A stretch of DNA of 64,000 nt, from contig MEHQ01003945.1 of the NCBI GenBank assembly GCA_008828725.1, positions 1 through 64,000 of the forward strand. Reading direction: 5' to 3'. The translations under genes were made by a program, and so were the position numbers. Positions 53,900-64,000 of this stretch are shown piece by piece. Each line of letters opens with the position of its first letter. The first letter of the stretch is position 1. The DNA is from Saccharina japonica. Lineage: Eukaryota; Sar; Phaeophyceae; Laminariales; Laminariaceae. The notes beneath the pieces are model-generated. The model was not told where the DNA came from. It ran no database searches and worked only from the letters and a program-made list of their open reading frames with translations.

Positions 53900-54430
53900 G
53901 CCTTACTGCCAGCGAAACACTGGACATGAGGCACAACTCATCGGTGAGAAGCCCGGCTGCCGCGCGAAGGTCAAGATGGCCAAACAACTTTACCTGACGT
54001 TTTTTTCGGCCGATATTTCACGTACGTACATGATGAATAGATATATATATCAAAATGTGAAGGATCGCTTTCGTGAATTTGGAAATGACCAAAGTCCCTC
54101 CTGTCGTCTGGGCTTCAGCCCAAACAGGTCCGCGTCAGCTCTCCGCGCCTCGCCCGCGCTTCTCGAGGGTCGAGTCCCTTAGCCTCCCCCGCTCACATCC
54201 CCCCGCGATCACTCTCGGGTCGCGCGCCGCCGTCGAGCGCGTCGACTTCGAACTGGGTGGATCTTGCGGAAATGCCTCGCCGCTGAAGATGACATTTGCG
54301 GTGCCGTTGTTTCTGAGGAAGATATTTGTAGTACTGAGTCCACTCGAAATGATTCGCCTCAAATAAAAAATCAAAGATTCATGGTGGAATGAAAACTCGG
54401 CAGAAATTTTCTTGCGTGGATTAATATAGC
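53900..54430 (-). promoter_or_regulatory. GC-rich segment, possible 5' region of the CCCH gene
   Basis: 54100-54270 is CpG-rich, unlike its surroundings. A minus frame (54374-54135) reads STTNIFLRNNGTANVIFSGE and on to a Ser/Arg-rich end. It could be a first exon or a promoter/5' UTR. No start or splice site could be fixed. Confidence 0.3.
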
Positions 54431-55640
54431 TACTAATCAGGGTAGAAATAATACTGCTGCGCTACAACAACAGCAGTACGTAGTAGTACCAGGTACGAGT
54501 ACTCTCTATGTACGTAGCGAGCAGCTGGTATGTATAGTGCTGCTGCTTGCTGCTGTGTAGTACGTACTGCTGTATAGCAGTACTACTGTTGTAGTGAATA
54601 GTGCTGTAGATACGAGTCTGCTCAGACACGAGAGTCAGAGAAGAATTGAGCCCCGCCCCCCCCTCATGATATATTTATAGGTTGTGTTCGCGTCGGTTGA
54701 CGACGACGCTGTAAACTACGCCTCTCACTGCGTGAGCTAGACAACCAGGGTACTTTTTTTTTTTTTTGGGGCGGTCACCAAAGCTGGCGGTCGAGTTACT
54801 ACGTCATTTGTGCGGGGTGGAAAACCTTTGCTCCGCACAAGGGGAATGATCGTATCACGTAGTGCGTACCTGGTATATGGTAAGGGACCCGCGAGGCAGT
54901 TACATAGCGCTCCCATTGCTGTCTCAGGAAGTGGCCACACCCGAAATTAAATTAACTCATTGAAGCTGTTGTCGATATGCAAGTCCGCTTCACAAGCGGT
55001 TCTTAGTAGGATGCAGCTCACTCTTCATCCGACTCGCCCAACACCTCACGGCGCTTCGCGCTTAGTGCTAGCAATGTTTGCTTGGTCGGTGAAAACCCGA
55101 CATGCTCCGTCCCGGCATTGTAGGGATTCGAGCGTCTATGGCCATACGACTACGGTCATGCATGAAAATTAAGTACACCCCCCCCCTCCCCCTTTGTAGC
55201 CAGCTTTAAAATATCTCGACTTTACACATTCACGCGGAACCGCTTGCTCGGCACGAAGTGCAAAACTGAAACTCAGCCCGCCACCGGGACCTCGACTAGT
55301 GCATTTCTGACAGAGACTGAGAAATAAAGTTGCGAACTGAGTATCAACACAGAGTTAGCGTTTCCTTCTTGCCACAACACTTTTGGCATTGCCTTGATTC
55401 CGTACCTATGTGTCAGATATCAAAACACGAGCGAGCGCCATGGGTCACATTGTTGTTGTAAATCTCACAAACTATCCGAAAGCGACTGATTACATTTCTG
55501 AGACTAACTGCTGTTGAGACTGAGAAATGAGGTTGCGAATTGAATAAAAACTCGGCTGAATCAATAATAATACGACCGTGGGTCTTTATTTTCTCGGGTG
55601 GATTCATAGCTCCTACTACAACTACTCTTACGTACTATTA
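54430..55640. repeat. Duplicated block, left copy
   Basis: 54560-54660 (GTAGATACGAGTCTGCTCAG) and 55190-55560 (GGAACCGCTTGCTCGGCACG...ATTACATTTCTGAGACT) recur in order at 56775-56890 and 56900-57280, with part again to 57400. They flank the TTAA element. Confidence 0.8.
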
Positions 55641-55650
55641 ATCTATTAAG

Positions 55651-56700
55651 GGGCCCCTTCGGTCATGAAAAAAAAGAGTACTTAAGTCAAGGGTGCGCGC
55701 GGATCTGAATCCCAGACACCCCACTACCCTCCCCCTTATACTGGGGGGAAAAACCCGACCGTTGTCGTCCCAGGAAACCGTAAGACAACTTTTTTTTAAT
55801 GACCCCCCCCCCACACCACCAGCAAATAAAAGTTAGAGGGGGTCTCTAAAACCAAGTGGAAAAAAGGAACAAAACACGAAAAAAAATGGTTTTCGCTCAT
55901 TTCGTCCTGTGATCACAGCGATCCGGTTTGTTTTTCATTCTGACCTTCCTCGGAGTGTAGTGTTGTTTTCTCTTTTTTTTTGTGCGCCCTTGCTTGAGTG
56001 TTGAAACATTATATTTTTCGTTTTTTTACAGCGGCAACCCTATTTCTGGTATAATAACACCATATCAGTACTCCCTACGGAAAACGGCAAAGCTCTAGTT
56101 CTAATGCTCAGACCTCCGACCGACCAACGTATAGATTGTTCGTTATAGTGTATCAGGAGGAATTGGGGCTCTTGGATCTGCAACGGAGGGCAAGCATTGT
56201 AGTGTTTGCATCCCGAAACAAAAGAGCTCCGCAGCAAGATTTTGATCGTTTCGGAGCTCCTGTTTGGTATCTACACTCTGCTGTGGCCACGTAGGACGCT
56301 ACGGACAGTCGAACTAGAAGCCCAGGTACGTTCACCTACTAGTGCTCGGCGTCCTCGTCGAAAATCTGAGTTAAAACAGTACCAGCAGCCGGAGAAACTG
56401 CTATTTTTCAGATTCGTCTTGGGTACCAGGGGTATGGCGAGTCGTTTTCAAGTACGAGGCACTTTTCGTGATTGACAAGGCGTCTGACCGATATGCCTCC
56501 TGAGACACAAATATTGACCATGATCTAGGCTCTCTGAAACTACTCATTGGTCGAAATTCCGAGCATTAGAACTGGAGAAATGCCTTTTCCCCTAGGGAGT
56601 CACAAAAATGTGGAAATTATACCAGAAATAATATTGCAACTGAAAAAAATAACGGCTTTGTTTTTCATTTACTCATATATTTTTTGTCCGAAGGGGCCCC
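55651..56700. mobile_element. 1,050-bp TTAA-flanked element with nested inverted repeats
   Basis: Ends GGGGCCCCTTCGG and CCGAAGGGGCCCC, flanked by TTAA (55647-55650, 56701-56704), a piggyBac-type target. Inside, 56037-56110 and 56562-56636 form a second inverted pair (TATTTCTGGTATAATA ... TTATACCAGAAATA). No transposase. Confidence 0.75.
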
Positions 56701-56739
56701 TTAATAAATGCTGTACGTAGTAGCTAGCTCCCGTTTAAC

Positions 56740-57410
56740 AGTGGAAATCTTACTGTACTACTACTACAGCAGTACAGTACCTGCTACGAGTATTGCGTAC
56801 TGCTGCTGTACAGTACTACATACTGTTGTAGTGTATAATGCTGTAGATACGAGTCTGCTCAGACACGAGAGTAAGAGTAATTGGGACCCCCCCCCCCCCC
56901 CCCCAGGGCCAGCTTTGAAGTCTCTCGACTATCCAAGCGGAACCGCTTGCTCGGCACGAAGTGTTTTTGCCGCACGTGCAAAAACTAAGCCCGCCACCTC
57001 GACTGGTGCATTTCTGACAGGCTGAGAAATGAAGTGGCGAACTGAGTACCAACACTTACGTAGCGGTTCCTTCTGCCTGCAACACCTGGCACTGCCTTGA
57101 TTCTGTACGAATGTATCAGATAGCGAAACACGAGCGAGGGCCATCACATTGTTGTCGTAAATCTCACAAACTATCCTGAGGACTGAGACTATTCAGGGAA
57201 CACCGAAAGCGGCAAATTACATTTCTGAGACTGACTGTTGAGACGAGAAATGAGGTTGCGAACTAAATAAATCAACACGCAGCATTCCCTTCTGCTTGCA
57301 ACACTCGGCATTGCCTTGATTCTGCACGTAAGCGTCAGATATCGAAACACGAGCCAGCGCCATCTCATTGTCGTAAATAGTAAGGATGGATGGTACCAAA
57401 TAACTGATGT
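56740..57410. repeat. Duplicated block, right copy
   Basis: Second copy of the 54430-55560 sequences. 57230-57370 repeats the TGAGAAATGAGGTTGCGAAC / TTGCCTTGATTCTG portion once more in tandem. Confidence 0.8.
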
Positions 57411-57766
57411 ACCAAGTATATTTCATATGTCCTATCCGATCAATGGGTGCCGGCATCGCCGGCACCCATGCGGAGCCCTCGTACATGTATAACATTGCAG
57501 GCTGAAGCTCGGAGAGTGCTCGACAGATTTTCTTAGACGTAGATTTGAGTCATTTTCGCGATACCGCGCGATGAGAACCACCCGGCGGCCCGCCACTCCC
57601 TCACCGTGCTCACCGATCCCTGCACTGCCTACTCTGCCAAGGGCGGCCTCGGCCGTGCCCAACTCATGTCTCACGGGGCTGCGATTTTTCAGCATTACAT
57701 GCCCTTGTTGTCACGTGCTCGCCGTCGTACGTCGTATTTTCTGACATTCCCGTGCGGGGAGTTTCC
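57411..57766. other. No gene seen; small inverted repeat
   Basis: GGGTGCCGGCATCGCCGGCACCC at about 57445-57467 is a strong hairpin. Frames on both strands (57695-57432 minus and an overlapping plus frame) are open but unrecognised. Confidence 0.4.
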
Positions 57767-58492
57767 TTGTTTGGTAGGGCTGTGAGTTGGCTGACTAATA
57801 GTTGCCATCTAGTTATTAGCTGGCTACTTTTTCAAGTTAGTTGCGGCGGTGCCAACTATCCAACTATTTTTGTGTTTTGGGTTTCCTTGCCTGTAGGAAG
57901 GCTTGTTTGGTACGGGGTGCGTATTTCTCGGCGCCCCCAAGCAGTACCACCACGCGCAGAGAGAGGTCTTCCACAACTCATGGCGCATCAACCCGTCGCC
58001 ATAGACGGTGCCGTTGGCAGGGCCGTGGGTGCCGGCACCGCCGAGCCCGGCCTGCCGACGGACCATCGCGGTGATTGAGCGTTCGACGAAGAAGTGACTG
58101 GACCGAGCACTCCTCCGAAAGCGAGTGCACGCGACAAGGCAGCCGTTCGCTACCGCGTACAGAAGAACCGCCGGCTTTCCAAGGCTCCCAAACGGGGACA
58201 GGGATTCATACTTTGGTGCGAGATGATTTGCGGGGTTCTGTATATTTGTACGAGTACACAGTAAAAGGTCGAACTCTGGTCTTACCATTGTGTTAGTATC
58301 GCAATCGAATGAGTAACATTCGCGTTGCCAGTCTCCGGTCTTACTAAAAAATAAGGTGTTGAGAAAGGGCCGTTATTATCGAGCAAGTTTTGTCCAATGT
58401 GTTATAGTAGTATCACAATCGAATGAGTATCATCCGCGTTGCTTGTTTCCAGTCTCACTCTATCGTAAAAGAAGATTGTTGTTAATGAGAGT

Positions 58493-59131
58493 GTTGGAGG
58501 TGCTGATCGGTTCAAGCGGGAGCTGTACGATATGGCGGATGCCCCGTTCACTCTAAAGGTGCGCATGCTAAAGGCCGAGGTGATGGAGACACTGCTGTAC
58601 TGGTGTGTGACGTGGACCCTTGGCCAGGAGCACTTCGCTGAGCTCCGAACGGCAAACCACAACTTCCTCTTACGGATCATTGGTTTCCAGCGCCGACAAC
58701 GCATCGACCATCTCATCATGTCGTCAGCCAAGGCTCTCAAGAAGGCACAATGCGTGAGCGTTGAGACAACCATCCGCAAACGACGCCTCCTCTTTGCGGA
58801 GGCCGTACAGCGCACGACCAATGAGCGGCTGACCCGGCGGGTGATGTTTGGGATGATCGTCGCGGGGACGAACCCGGGACCTGGCCGACTAGAAAATAAC
58901 CCAGGGCCCAATGTCTAGCAGATGACCTCAGGGTTTTTCGAGCAACAGAGGGCTCCACAGAAAGCTCCCCTTTACTGTTCGGAGCAGAGACGTTACTCAT
59001 TGCAGAGGGCGGCTAAGAAGAGTGGGGTGAGGTATCGGGGGGTCGTTGAGGCGGCGGGCCATTTCATGGCGAGGTGGCACAGGGCCGAAGCCGAGAGGAG
59101 CCGGCTACGGCATGCAGCTGAAGACGCCTAG
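58493..59131 (+). pseudogene. LINE-type reverse transcriptase C-terminal fragment
   Basis: Frame 1 reads FKRELYDMADAPFTLKVRML, then a long stretch with FLLRIIGFQRRQRIDHLIMS and RRLLFAEAVQRT, and is broken near 58915. The sequence continues in a second frame (QCLADDLRVFRATEGSTESS) and a third (AAKKSGVRYRGVVEAAGHFM). The order matches the C-terminal region often found after the RT domain of endonuclease-encoding LINEs. The RT catalytic domain itself is absent. At least two frameshifts; a G-run follows at 59151. Confidence 0.75.
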
Positions 59132-59506
59132 AGAGAGGCGACACAAGGAGAGGGGGGGGGGGGGGGGGGCAGGGGCGGCTGTACTGATACAGCTGTCGAC
59201 GAATGAATGCAGAACCGAAATGGTAGATCGTGCGGCAAGGTATCGGTTCGACTATCATCGTAGCCCTTAATTATATTATTTGTTTCAATTTGTTTGTTTG
59301 TTTCTTGTTTATTTGTTCACTGGGGGGGGCGCGACAGAGGTAGCACCGGCTCCTGACACCACTCGGGGAGGATGAGAGTAGGAAGGAGATGGCAGAAGGT
59401 GTGACATGGTCCCCGTATCGGTTTTGTAGCAGAGACGGGAACTTGTTATTATCATCGCCTTGAGGACGATTTTTCTCTTTTCCTCTCTTCTATTAATAGT
59501 ACAGTA

Positions 59507-59671
59507 CCGGCCCGCTCATAAGAAAGCAGAAATCGGGCTTAGGCTGACGTTCTTATTTGAGAAAGGGGTGTGTCGCACACTAACTTCAGTATAATAGCTG
59601 TCGACTTTCTTATTTTCCCCGTAATGTTTAGGCTGAGTTTCTTGTGGGGCACTTTCTTATTAGTGGGCCGG
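59507..59671. mobile_element. 165-bp TA-flanked MITE, ends CCGGCCC
   Basis: Ends CCGGCCCGCTCATAAGAAAG and CTTTCTTATTAGTGGGCCGG, TA on both sides. The interior CTTATTTGAGAAAGGGG relates it to the MITE at 12497-12659. Confidence 0.88.
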
Positions 59672-60736
59672 TAGTGTAGTGTATTCTTTCTTGCTTTTTG
59701 CCTTGTTTCTCCCTTTGTTACCGCCCTATGCCGGTGCCTTCCTCTTCTTCGTGTTGCTCCGTCCGTGCATCTCAGTTATATATCTGTTCCTCTTGGGTAC
59801 GTGTGCTTTCCTTTTACTGTTGTAGGGGCGCTTCTGTCTCCCTGCGTCATTTGTATTATGTTGCATTTCATCATTCGTTTTTTATTTGTGTTTTTGTTCT
59901 TATTTTTCGGTTCGGCTCGTGTCGTTGTGTTCTCGTACCCGGTACGTTAGCATCTCACTTGCTTTACCCAATAATTTGCGTTTATTTTGTTTTGGTTTTT
60001 CTCTGTTTCACAGCAGTATGTGATCACATAATTTGTATCTCTCTTGGATTAGGAATCAGGACAGACACTGGGTGTACTGATGTGGTTGGGTAGAAAGAAC
60101 GGGTTCAATGTGGGAAGACAACACCCACACCCTCCCCCTTCCCCAAGGTCACAAGATATCTGTATCTCATTGTGTACTACTGTTGGGTCGAGAGCATGGC
60201 ACCCACACTACGACGACTATAATAATAGCTGTGTGGTCGTTCGTACTTTCAACATTTCTTGCAGCGAAACAAATCCGTCCACCCAGCTGGGTGAAAGTTT
60301 TCGTACCCGGATCTGATCCCATTCAGCACCGTGCTCCCACCCACAAGATGCAGAAATAAATATAATTAGCTCTTCGCCGGAGCCGCCGAGAGCCGAGAGC
60401 GCGAAGCGCGAACCGTAAATCTTGAGTGTGAAGCGCGAACCGTCCTCCCACGTATCGGTCGTAGGATCAGGATTCTCGGTACACTACGAGCACACAGCAG
60501 CAGTACAGTTCTTTTGGTGCACTCGTACGAGTACACAGTAAAACCTATATAATAACAATCTGGGTGTACAATAATTGTCACCCCAGCGTGCACGATTGTT
60601 TTTTCGCTACGTGTTGCTGTAGTGTTCGTCAGACCCATATATATGTTGTCCCGTGCACAAGTAATGCCTAACGACACCCAAGATCCTTCAAGAATGCAAG
60701 GCAAGGGCAGTGCTTCTTGCCACGCTCTTCTTGGTA

Positions 60737-60819
60737 CCACTCCGTCCCGAAATATAAAAAATGTATTGAAATTAATACGCAACTATATTAAAACGTTCTT
60801 ATATTTCGGGACAGAGCGG
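60737..60819. mobile_element. 83-bp Stowaway-like MITE
   Basis: Ends CCACTCCGTCCCGAAATAT and ATATTTCGGGACAGAGCGG, flanked by TA. The ends resemble plant Stowaway (Tc1/mariner) termini. A more decayed relative is at about 61832-61902. Confidence 0.85.
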
Positions 60820-61245
60820 TATGTGCGATGCAGCAGCTAAGCTATCAGAGCGAGCGGTCTGGATACCTGCCCTTTACTGCTCATTATTGTTCGCATAAAA
60901 TAAGCAGCGTTTAAACTGCCTCAGGTATCTGTCTGTGCTGGTGGTGTGCTCTGCCTGTGTCTGTGTGCTATACGCCAGCGATCGCCGGCCGACACTCGAG
61001 GCCGCGTAGAAGCAGCAAGCTGCGGAATCAGCAAGTTCCAAGCACCAACAACGAGCAGGAGTGCGGTCTATCCTGTACTCCTCGACACACGCTTGCGAGC
61101 GCCTCGGTCAAGGATGAAGCTTAGCGTCAGCCACGGAACAAAACATGAAAATAGGAAATAATTGCCGTCAGCATATTTTGACTGCTGTACGTACGTATCA
61201 TACTCGTTTTGTTCAGAACTGAGAACATTATTCCACTCTGTTGCG

Positions 61246-61838
61246 AGCTGACGAGGCGTGGTGGTGAGGCGTGGCATATACCCATACTCGTGGCGAGGCG
61301 TGGCATGTACTCATACTCGTGGCGAGGCGTGGCATGTACTCATACCCGCATACCCTTGGCATGCCAGGTGTTGGCGACCTTGCAGCACATCACAACCCCC
61401 CCCTCCCCCTGTTCAAACAATCACAGATGAGGAACTCCCCAAGGTCACTCAGTGCTCGGCGTGTTTGCGTGCTGATCTGCTCTGTTCGCGCTGTTGTCCT
61501 CGGCGTGTCGCACACACCCCACCTCTGTTGCTGATACTCCGCCGAGGCCCATGGTGTGTGCTTGGCTGTCGAGGCGTGCAAAAACTGTCGCGACGCCGCT
61601 GCTGTAAGCCAAGAACGGGCTTTGAGGGTCGAGGGGACAAGGGGGTACCCGTGGTATGATGAGAGGGGGTCACTTTTCTGTCACGCTGATTGACTTGAAA
61701 ACTGGGGCCACTGTTGTCACGCTGATTGACTTGAAAACTGGGGCCACTTTTGTCACGCCTATTATCTTGAAAATCGGGAACACTTTTGGAATTATGCTTT
61801 CTGAGTCTCCGGTCCAAGGACCGGAGAACTATGTTCCG
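61246..61838. repeat. Third copy of the 1.3-2.1-kb dispersed repeat
   Basis: Preceded by three tandem GGCGAGGCGTGGCATGTACT units (61252-61350). 61446-61838 closely follows 1735-2120 to the CTCCGGTCCAAGGACCGGAG end. Confidence 0.85.
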
Positions 61839-62077
61839 AAATATAGGCACCTTTTGTATGTTAATATAAAATAAAAAGGTTGCCTATATTTCGGGACAGA
61901 GTTAAAGATTCATGCGGTCAACTGTGATGGCGGGACTTTGTCCCAACGTGCTATTACTAGCTAGCTTTTACCGTAATATACAAGTACGTCTGTATCATGA
62001 GTGTGTCAACTGGATGATGAGCACCTCTGGCTCGGGTGTTTGAGCGATGCTCGCCCCGAGCTGTGTGTCGATCCCAG

Positions 62078-62185
62078 TCTATTTTGGTCGATTCCCGTCT
62101 ATTTTGGTCGATTCCCGTCTATTTTGGTCGATTCCCGTCTATTTTGGTCGATCCCAGTCTAGTTTGGTCGATCCCAGTCTATTTA
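62078..62185. repeat. 20-bp minisatellite in hAT copy 3
   Basis: About six copies of GATYCCNGTCTATTTTGGTC. Copy 2 of the element has two (47685-47717) and copy 1 has one (28880-28899). Confidence 0.88.
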
Positions 62186-62710
62186 GTGTCCAATTTTTCG
62201 TTTGTACTGGTGACGTGCTACTGCCTGCCGCACGAGTATGTACCGTATATTTCTGGTGCATCTCTTTAATACCAGGTATCCGACAAACTAAGACGAAATT
62301 TAGAAATATACCTGTTTCGTGATCAAAGCCAGAGATAAACTTGGCCTATTCATCATGCTTTTTGTGTAAAACATGAAGCCAAATAGCGTAATTTTTGCCT
62401 CCGGCGGCGCTTTCAGCGGGATACTCAGGAGGCGCCTCCAGCGGGCCCCCCTCATCCGGGGGGGGGCTTTTTTGGTTCGCTTCGCTCGCCTGACTTTAGT
62501 CGACTAGTTGACTGGCGTCAGCCAACTAATAACTAGCCGGGAACTCCAGCCAACTCACAGCCCTACTGTTTGGACCTTGCGACCCACAAACATATCTACC
62601 GCATGCGCCCCTCAGGAGCGTGTCGGAAATATATCTTGCGAGGCGGTGAAAGCCTTCGGGCGATGTATCCGTTATCGTGCCCGCCGGCCTGGTTTGTACC
62701 GAGCAGGGCC

Positions 62711-62822
62711 TCACGTGCGCTCGAGGGGCTTGAACATGCGGGCGGTGTACGCTGCGAAAAAGTTCACCAAGAATATGATGATGGAGAGCACATACCATAC
62801 CAGCCAGCACATGATTTTTTTT
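62711..62822 (-). CDS. Possible last exon of a small membrane protein
   Basis: From acceptor GCGTGTAG the frame reads KKIMCWLVWYVLSIIIFLVN then FFAAYTARMFKPLERT and TGA. A single strongly hydrophobic segment is followed by a basic tail, typical of a C-terminal membrane anchor. The family is not recognised. The right-hand end of hAT copy 3 lies about 145 bp downstream of the stop. The link to the exon near 63.5 kb is inferred only from strand and proximity; the phases do not join directly. Confidence 0.45.
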
Positions 62823-64000
62823 CTACACGCAAAACGCATTTGTCGAGATTCCGTTTAATTGTGTAGACGACAAACCCGGTTTTTTATACAGACTTATTTT
62901 ACTGCTGATATACACGTACGTATAATACCAGTACCTGTACCACAGCAAGCGGCAACAGAGTATCATGCACCAGGTACATACGATGATCTCTGTATAGTAT
63001 TCATACGTGCGTGGTATTCAGCAGTATGATACTACTGTAGTTGGTCTGTGTTGTTTCTGTTCGTATCATATCATATGATAATTGCTTTGTAGTTTGCGAT
63101 CCACGAACAACGTACTGCATGCGTTCCTCGGAAGCATGTCGGGACATTTTCTCGCGAAGCGCACCAGCACCGCAGCAGTACATTCACAGCAGTAGGAATA
63201 CCCGGATCAATATGATCTGTGGTATGGACGTACGTACGTCGCATAGTATGGTACTGGAATTTGTTGATGTTGGCAGCATACGAGTACATATAATAGTACC
63301 CCGGTTGTATTGTTTTAAATACACGTACGCTTATTTCGGTACTGTAAATACGAATCGAATATACTAAGTATGCATGTAAACATTTGTGTACATTTAAAGA
63401 TTAAAAACCAACAACTGAGAGATCGATCTGTATATGTGTACAAGGTTCCCCTTCGGGATGTTGGTCACTTGAAATCCCGGGGGTGTCGCAAGGTGAAAAT
63501 AGATCGCACATGCTTCATAGTTTAATTTTTGGAGCAAACCTGTGGCATAGAGTGTAAAAGTAGTAGCGACGGCCATTCCTAACGAAACAACTGTCACGAG
63601 ATGATATCGTACCTGAGGTACAGTGGGCTCCCGGTGTAAATAAACTTCAGGTTGGTATCCAGGCTCAACGACTTTTTTTGTTTCTGAAGTCGATCTCACT
63701 ATTTTTTGTAGGAATTAAAGTCGGTCCCACAGTGGTACCTTGGTGGTACTGCAGTTATCACGGCTGTTCTGCGCTGTACAGCTGAGTAGTATCCAGAAGG
63801 TAGTTATGACAGAGCTGTTGCCCGACGAGTCCCGCCCCGGCCCTAGATAAGAGTCTTCACTCGTAAGAGTATTCACTCGTACGTAATACCCTTTGGGCGG
63901 GTACCCTGGTACGCGTTTAGCAGCCGAGTATTTGTCTAAGAAGGGTGCCCGTCGAACAGCTGGATATCCGGGTGCCCTGGGCCCAAATTCTCGGCGAGTA
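62823..64000. other. Upstream flank with possible exon; otherwise unassigned
   Basis: 63090-63165 resembles 62574-62645 (GCGAYCCACRAACA...GCATGCG...GAGCATGTCGG), a diverged direct repeat of about 70 bp. GTACGTAC-type palindromes are frequent. Apart from the candidate exon at 63.47-63.70 kb no gene is supported. Confidence 0.35.
63470..63703 (-). CDS. Possible exon with one membrane segment
   Basis: The open frame after AAAAAATAG reads RSTSETKKVVEPGYQPEVYL then HREPTVPQ, followed by a hydrophobic stretch (LVTVVSLGMAVATTFTLYATG). It can end at CAG|GTACGA (about 63616), ACAG|GTTTGC (about 63545) or CAA|GTGACC (about 63470). The composition looks protein-like but no family is recognised. It could be an upstream exon of the 62.7-kb membrane protein. 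Confidence 0.35.

Larger units (their letters stand above)
57775..62565. mobile_element. hAT-like element, copy 3 (4,791 bp, with nested insert)
   Basis: Same ends as copies 1 and 2; target duplication TTGTTTGG / CTGTTTGG with one mismatch. About 58287-61905 is foreign to the other copies: it splits ...CTCTGGTCTTA from GATTCATGCGG. The insert holds a LINE fragment, two CC...GG MITEs, a Stowaway-like MITE relic and a copy of the 1.7-2.1-kb repeat. The shared 5' frame is disrupted. Confidence 0.88.

Overview
This is a repeat-rich nuclear window from a eukaryote with a large, intron-heavy genome. The real coding sequence is carried by short exons with GT-AG boundaries, and most of the rest is transposons, tandem repeats and SINE-like units. 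I see no prokaryotic operon, rRNA gene or CRISPR array. The lineage cannot be fixed from the sequence; a multicellular alga or another stramenopile would fit, but that is a guess.

All credible coding exons are on the minus strand. From 53880 down to 37733, eight or nine small exons encode a Gln/Pro/Gly-rich N-terminus and three CCCH zinc fingers (C-X8-C-X5-C-X3-H). From 37051 down to 36471, two exons encode most of a Pin1-type (parvulin) peptidyl-prolyl isomerase. Its last exon, with the end of the active site and the stop codon, lies at 3730-3632. The splice phase is exact, so the gene has an intron of 32,740 bp (3731-36470). Every junction from the zinc-finger exons into the isomerase exons is also phase-compatible. 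One CCCH-zinc-finger/parvulin fusion gene of about 50 kb is therefore possible; the alternative is two adjacent co-directional genes. A possible small membrane-protein gene (exons near 63.7-63.4 kb and 62.8-62.7 kb) lies upstream.

The rest is mobile or repetitive. 0.9-2.1 kb: dispersed repeat. 4.6-6.2 kb: element rich in TACTCGGAGTA. 6.4-9.0 kb: tandem array with alternating spacing of about 239 and 178 bp, interrupted by a small inverted-repeat element. 10-17 kb: several TIR elements and minisatellites. 23.0-25.1 kb: a 2-kb palindrome. 27.3-29.7, 46.3-48.1 and 57.8-62.6 kb: three hAT-like elements with 8-bp target duplications. 32.2-33.6 kb: minisatellite. 38.0-39.0 kb: TIR element. 39.6-45.0 kb: non-autonomous LTR retrotransposon with only a gag-like ORF. 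54.4-57.4 kb: duplicated blocks around a TTAA-flanked element. Almost all of it lies inside introns of the minus-strand gene(s).

Comparing paralogous copies inside the window shows that short palindromes scattered through it (TACCAGGTA, TATTAATA) sit where a sister copy has only TA. They look like excision footprints of TA-target transposons, and intact candidates for the parent elements (ends CC...GG flanked by TA) are also present.
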